NCBI GenBank assembly: GCA_030280995.1
Contig: JASXTE010000011.1
Coordinates: forward strand, 23,925,317 to 23,989,316
Source: Hemileia vastatrix
Lineage: Eukaryota > Basidiomycota > Pucciniomycetes > Pucciniales > Zaghouaniaceae
Direction of reading: 5' to 3'
DNA: 64,000 nt
Shown here: piece by piece, positions 63,354 to 64,000 of the stretch
How the letters are laid out: every line of letters starts with the position of its first letter
Position numbering within the stretch: the stretch's first letter is position 1
Translations under genes and position numbers: made by a program
Notes under the pieces: model-generated
Database searches by the model: none
Seen by the model: only the letters and a program-made list of their open reading frames with translations
What the model was told of the DNA's origin: nothing

Positions 63354-63440
63354 CACCACACAATATTTGGGGCGGGACTTGCTAGAAAGTCCACAACTTG
63401 AAGTCAAATGGAACTCAGACTGAAATCATACTCAAATTAG
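63354..63440 (+). mobile_element. CACTA-type MITE left-end fragment
   Basis: CACCACACAATATTTGGGGC, then GGGACTTGCTAGAAAGTCC and GGAACTCAGACTG-type units. No right end visible. Confidence 0.6.
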
Positions 63441-64000
63441 ACAGCCATCTGCTTGACATTATCCTGAACTCTGTGCCAATAATTAATGGATCTTCTGTGA
63501 AAGTATAATGAATGTCTGAATAGAGGATTGCATGATATTTGGTGCTTGAAACAAGTAAAAGTTGAATGTTTATTTGTTTTAAGATGATTAGTCAAAATTC
63601 AAAGCCATTCTTTTAGACTGAATTATAATGTTCAGCTTTAAAATATAGAAGACTGAAGATGTAGTCTTTTTAGTATTATTTGGCTTCTCTCATTTTAAGG
63701 ATATAATCATTTTTTCAAATTGATAATACAATATGAGTTGCTTATTTATTCAAGATTATTTTTGGAATTTTCAGAAGTCTTGGGATCTCTTAAAAACAAC
63801 CTTTTTTTTAATCAACATATTTTTGTCATATATTATCTGACAAAAAAAAAGTAAGAAAGATATCTAAAAATTTTACTCAAAGTGTAATTTCATGTGAAAT
63901 TTTCACTACTGTCATAACATACATTGGTTCCTTGTATAAAAATAATTGAACTTTATTTAAACTAAAAGAATCTGTATATACATAATTTTTTGGACTTAAG
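63441..64000. other. AT-rich, no feature
   Basis: Nothing recognised up to the window edge. Confidence 0.6.

Overview
The window looks like an AT-rich, transposon-dominated piece of a basidiomycete nuclear genome, most likely a rust fungus (Pucciniales). The evidence is small GT-AG introns (63-142 nt), fungal-type host genes (GGC1, an RPN14/PAAF1 homologue, a probable ELP6), chromodomain Ty3/gypsy elements, and a PIF/Harbinger element carrying a Tet-like dioxygenase family that is expanded in rusts. The assignment to rusts is inference. No bacterial gene, rRNA, CRISPR array or convincing tRNA was seen.

Layout. 1-6133: LTR fragments and a decayed Ty1/copia element on the minus strand, itself hit by a solo gypsy LTR (3954-5043). 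6134-29552: a decayed chromodomain gypsy element (family A) with two 1493-bp LTRs. Its gag carries a 735-bp, 13-nt minisatellite and is split by a nested 13-kb gypsy element (family B, 10458-23445) with two 1094-bp LTRs and a 4-bp target duplication. 29553-33950: fragments of Harbinger-type elements and low-complexity DNA. 33951-41100: an island of single-copy genes. A probable broken gene is on the plus strand; RPN14/PAAF1, GGC1 and ELP6 are all on the minus strand, and their exon structures can be read directly. 42107-48165: a complete PIF/Harbinger element (32-bp TIRs, AAT target duplication) with a transposase, a Tet-like 2OG-Fe(II) dioxygenase relic, a tandem-repeat spacer and a convergent Myb/trihelix-like gene. 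48169-54246: gene-free AT-rich DNA with CACTA-type MITEs. 54248-60079: a family A LTR split by a very young copia element (identical 120-bp LTRs, CTCTG target duplication). 60080-64000: retroelement internal sequence, another MITE, and a minus-strand family B integrase fragment.

How it fits together. The host genes are housekeeping: mitochondrial GTP/GDP exchange, proteasome base assembly and tRNA wobble modification through Elongator. Everything else is mobile DNA at different stages of decay. Comparing copies inside the window shows that most base changes in a GC-rich LTR segment are transitions at CpG. Several single stop codons and catalytic substitutions can also be explained by one C-to-T or G-to-A change. 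That pattern suggests cytosine methylation of transposons and is notable beside a transposon-borne Tet-like oxidase gene. The most interesting items are the Harbinger element with its Tet-like cargo, two paralogous antisense cysteine-rich ORFs in the family B element, and a repeated hairpin with compensatory base changes in the same element.
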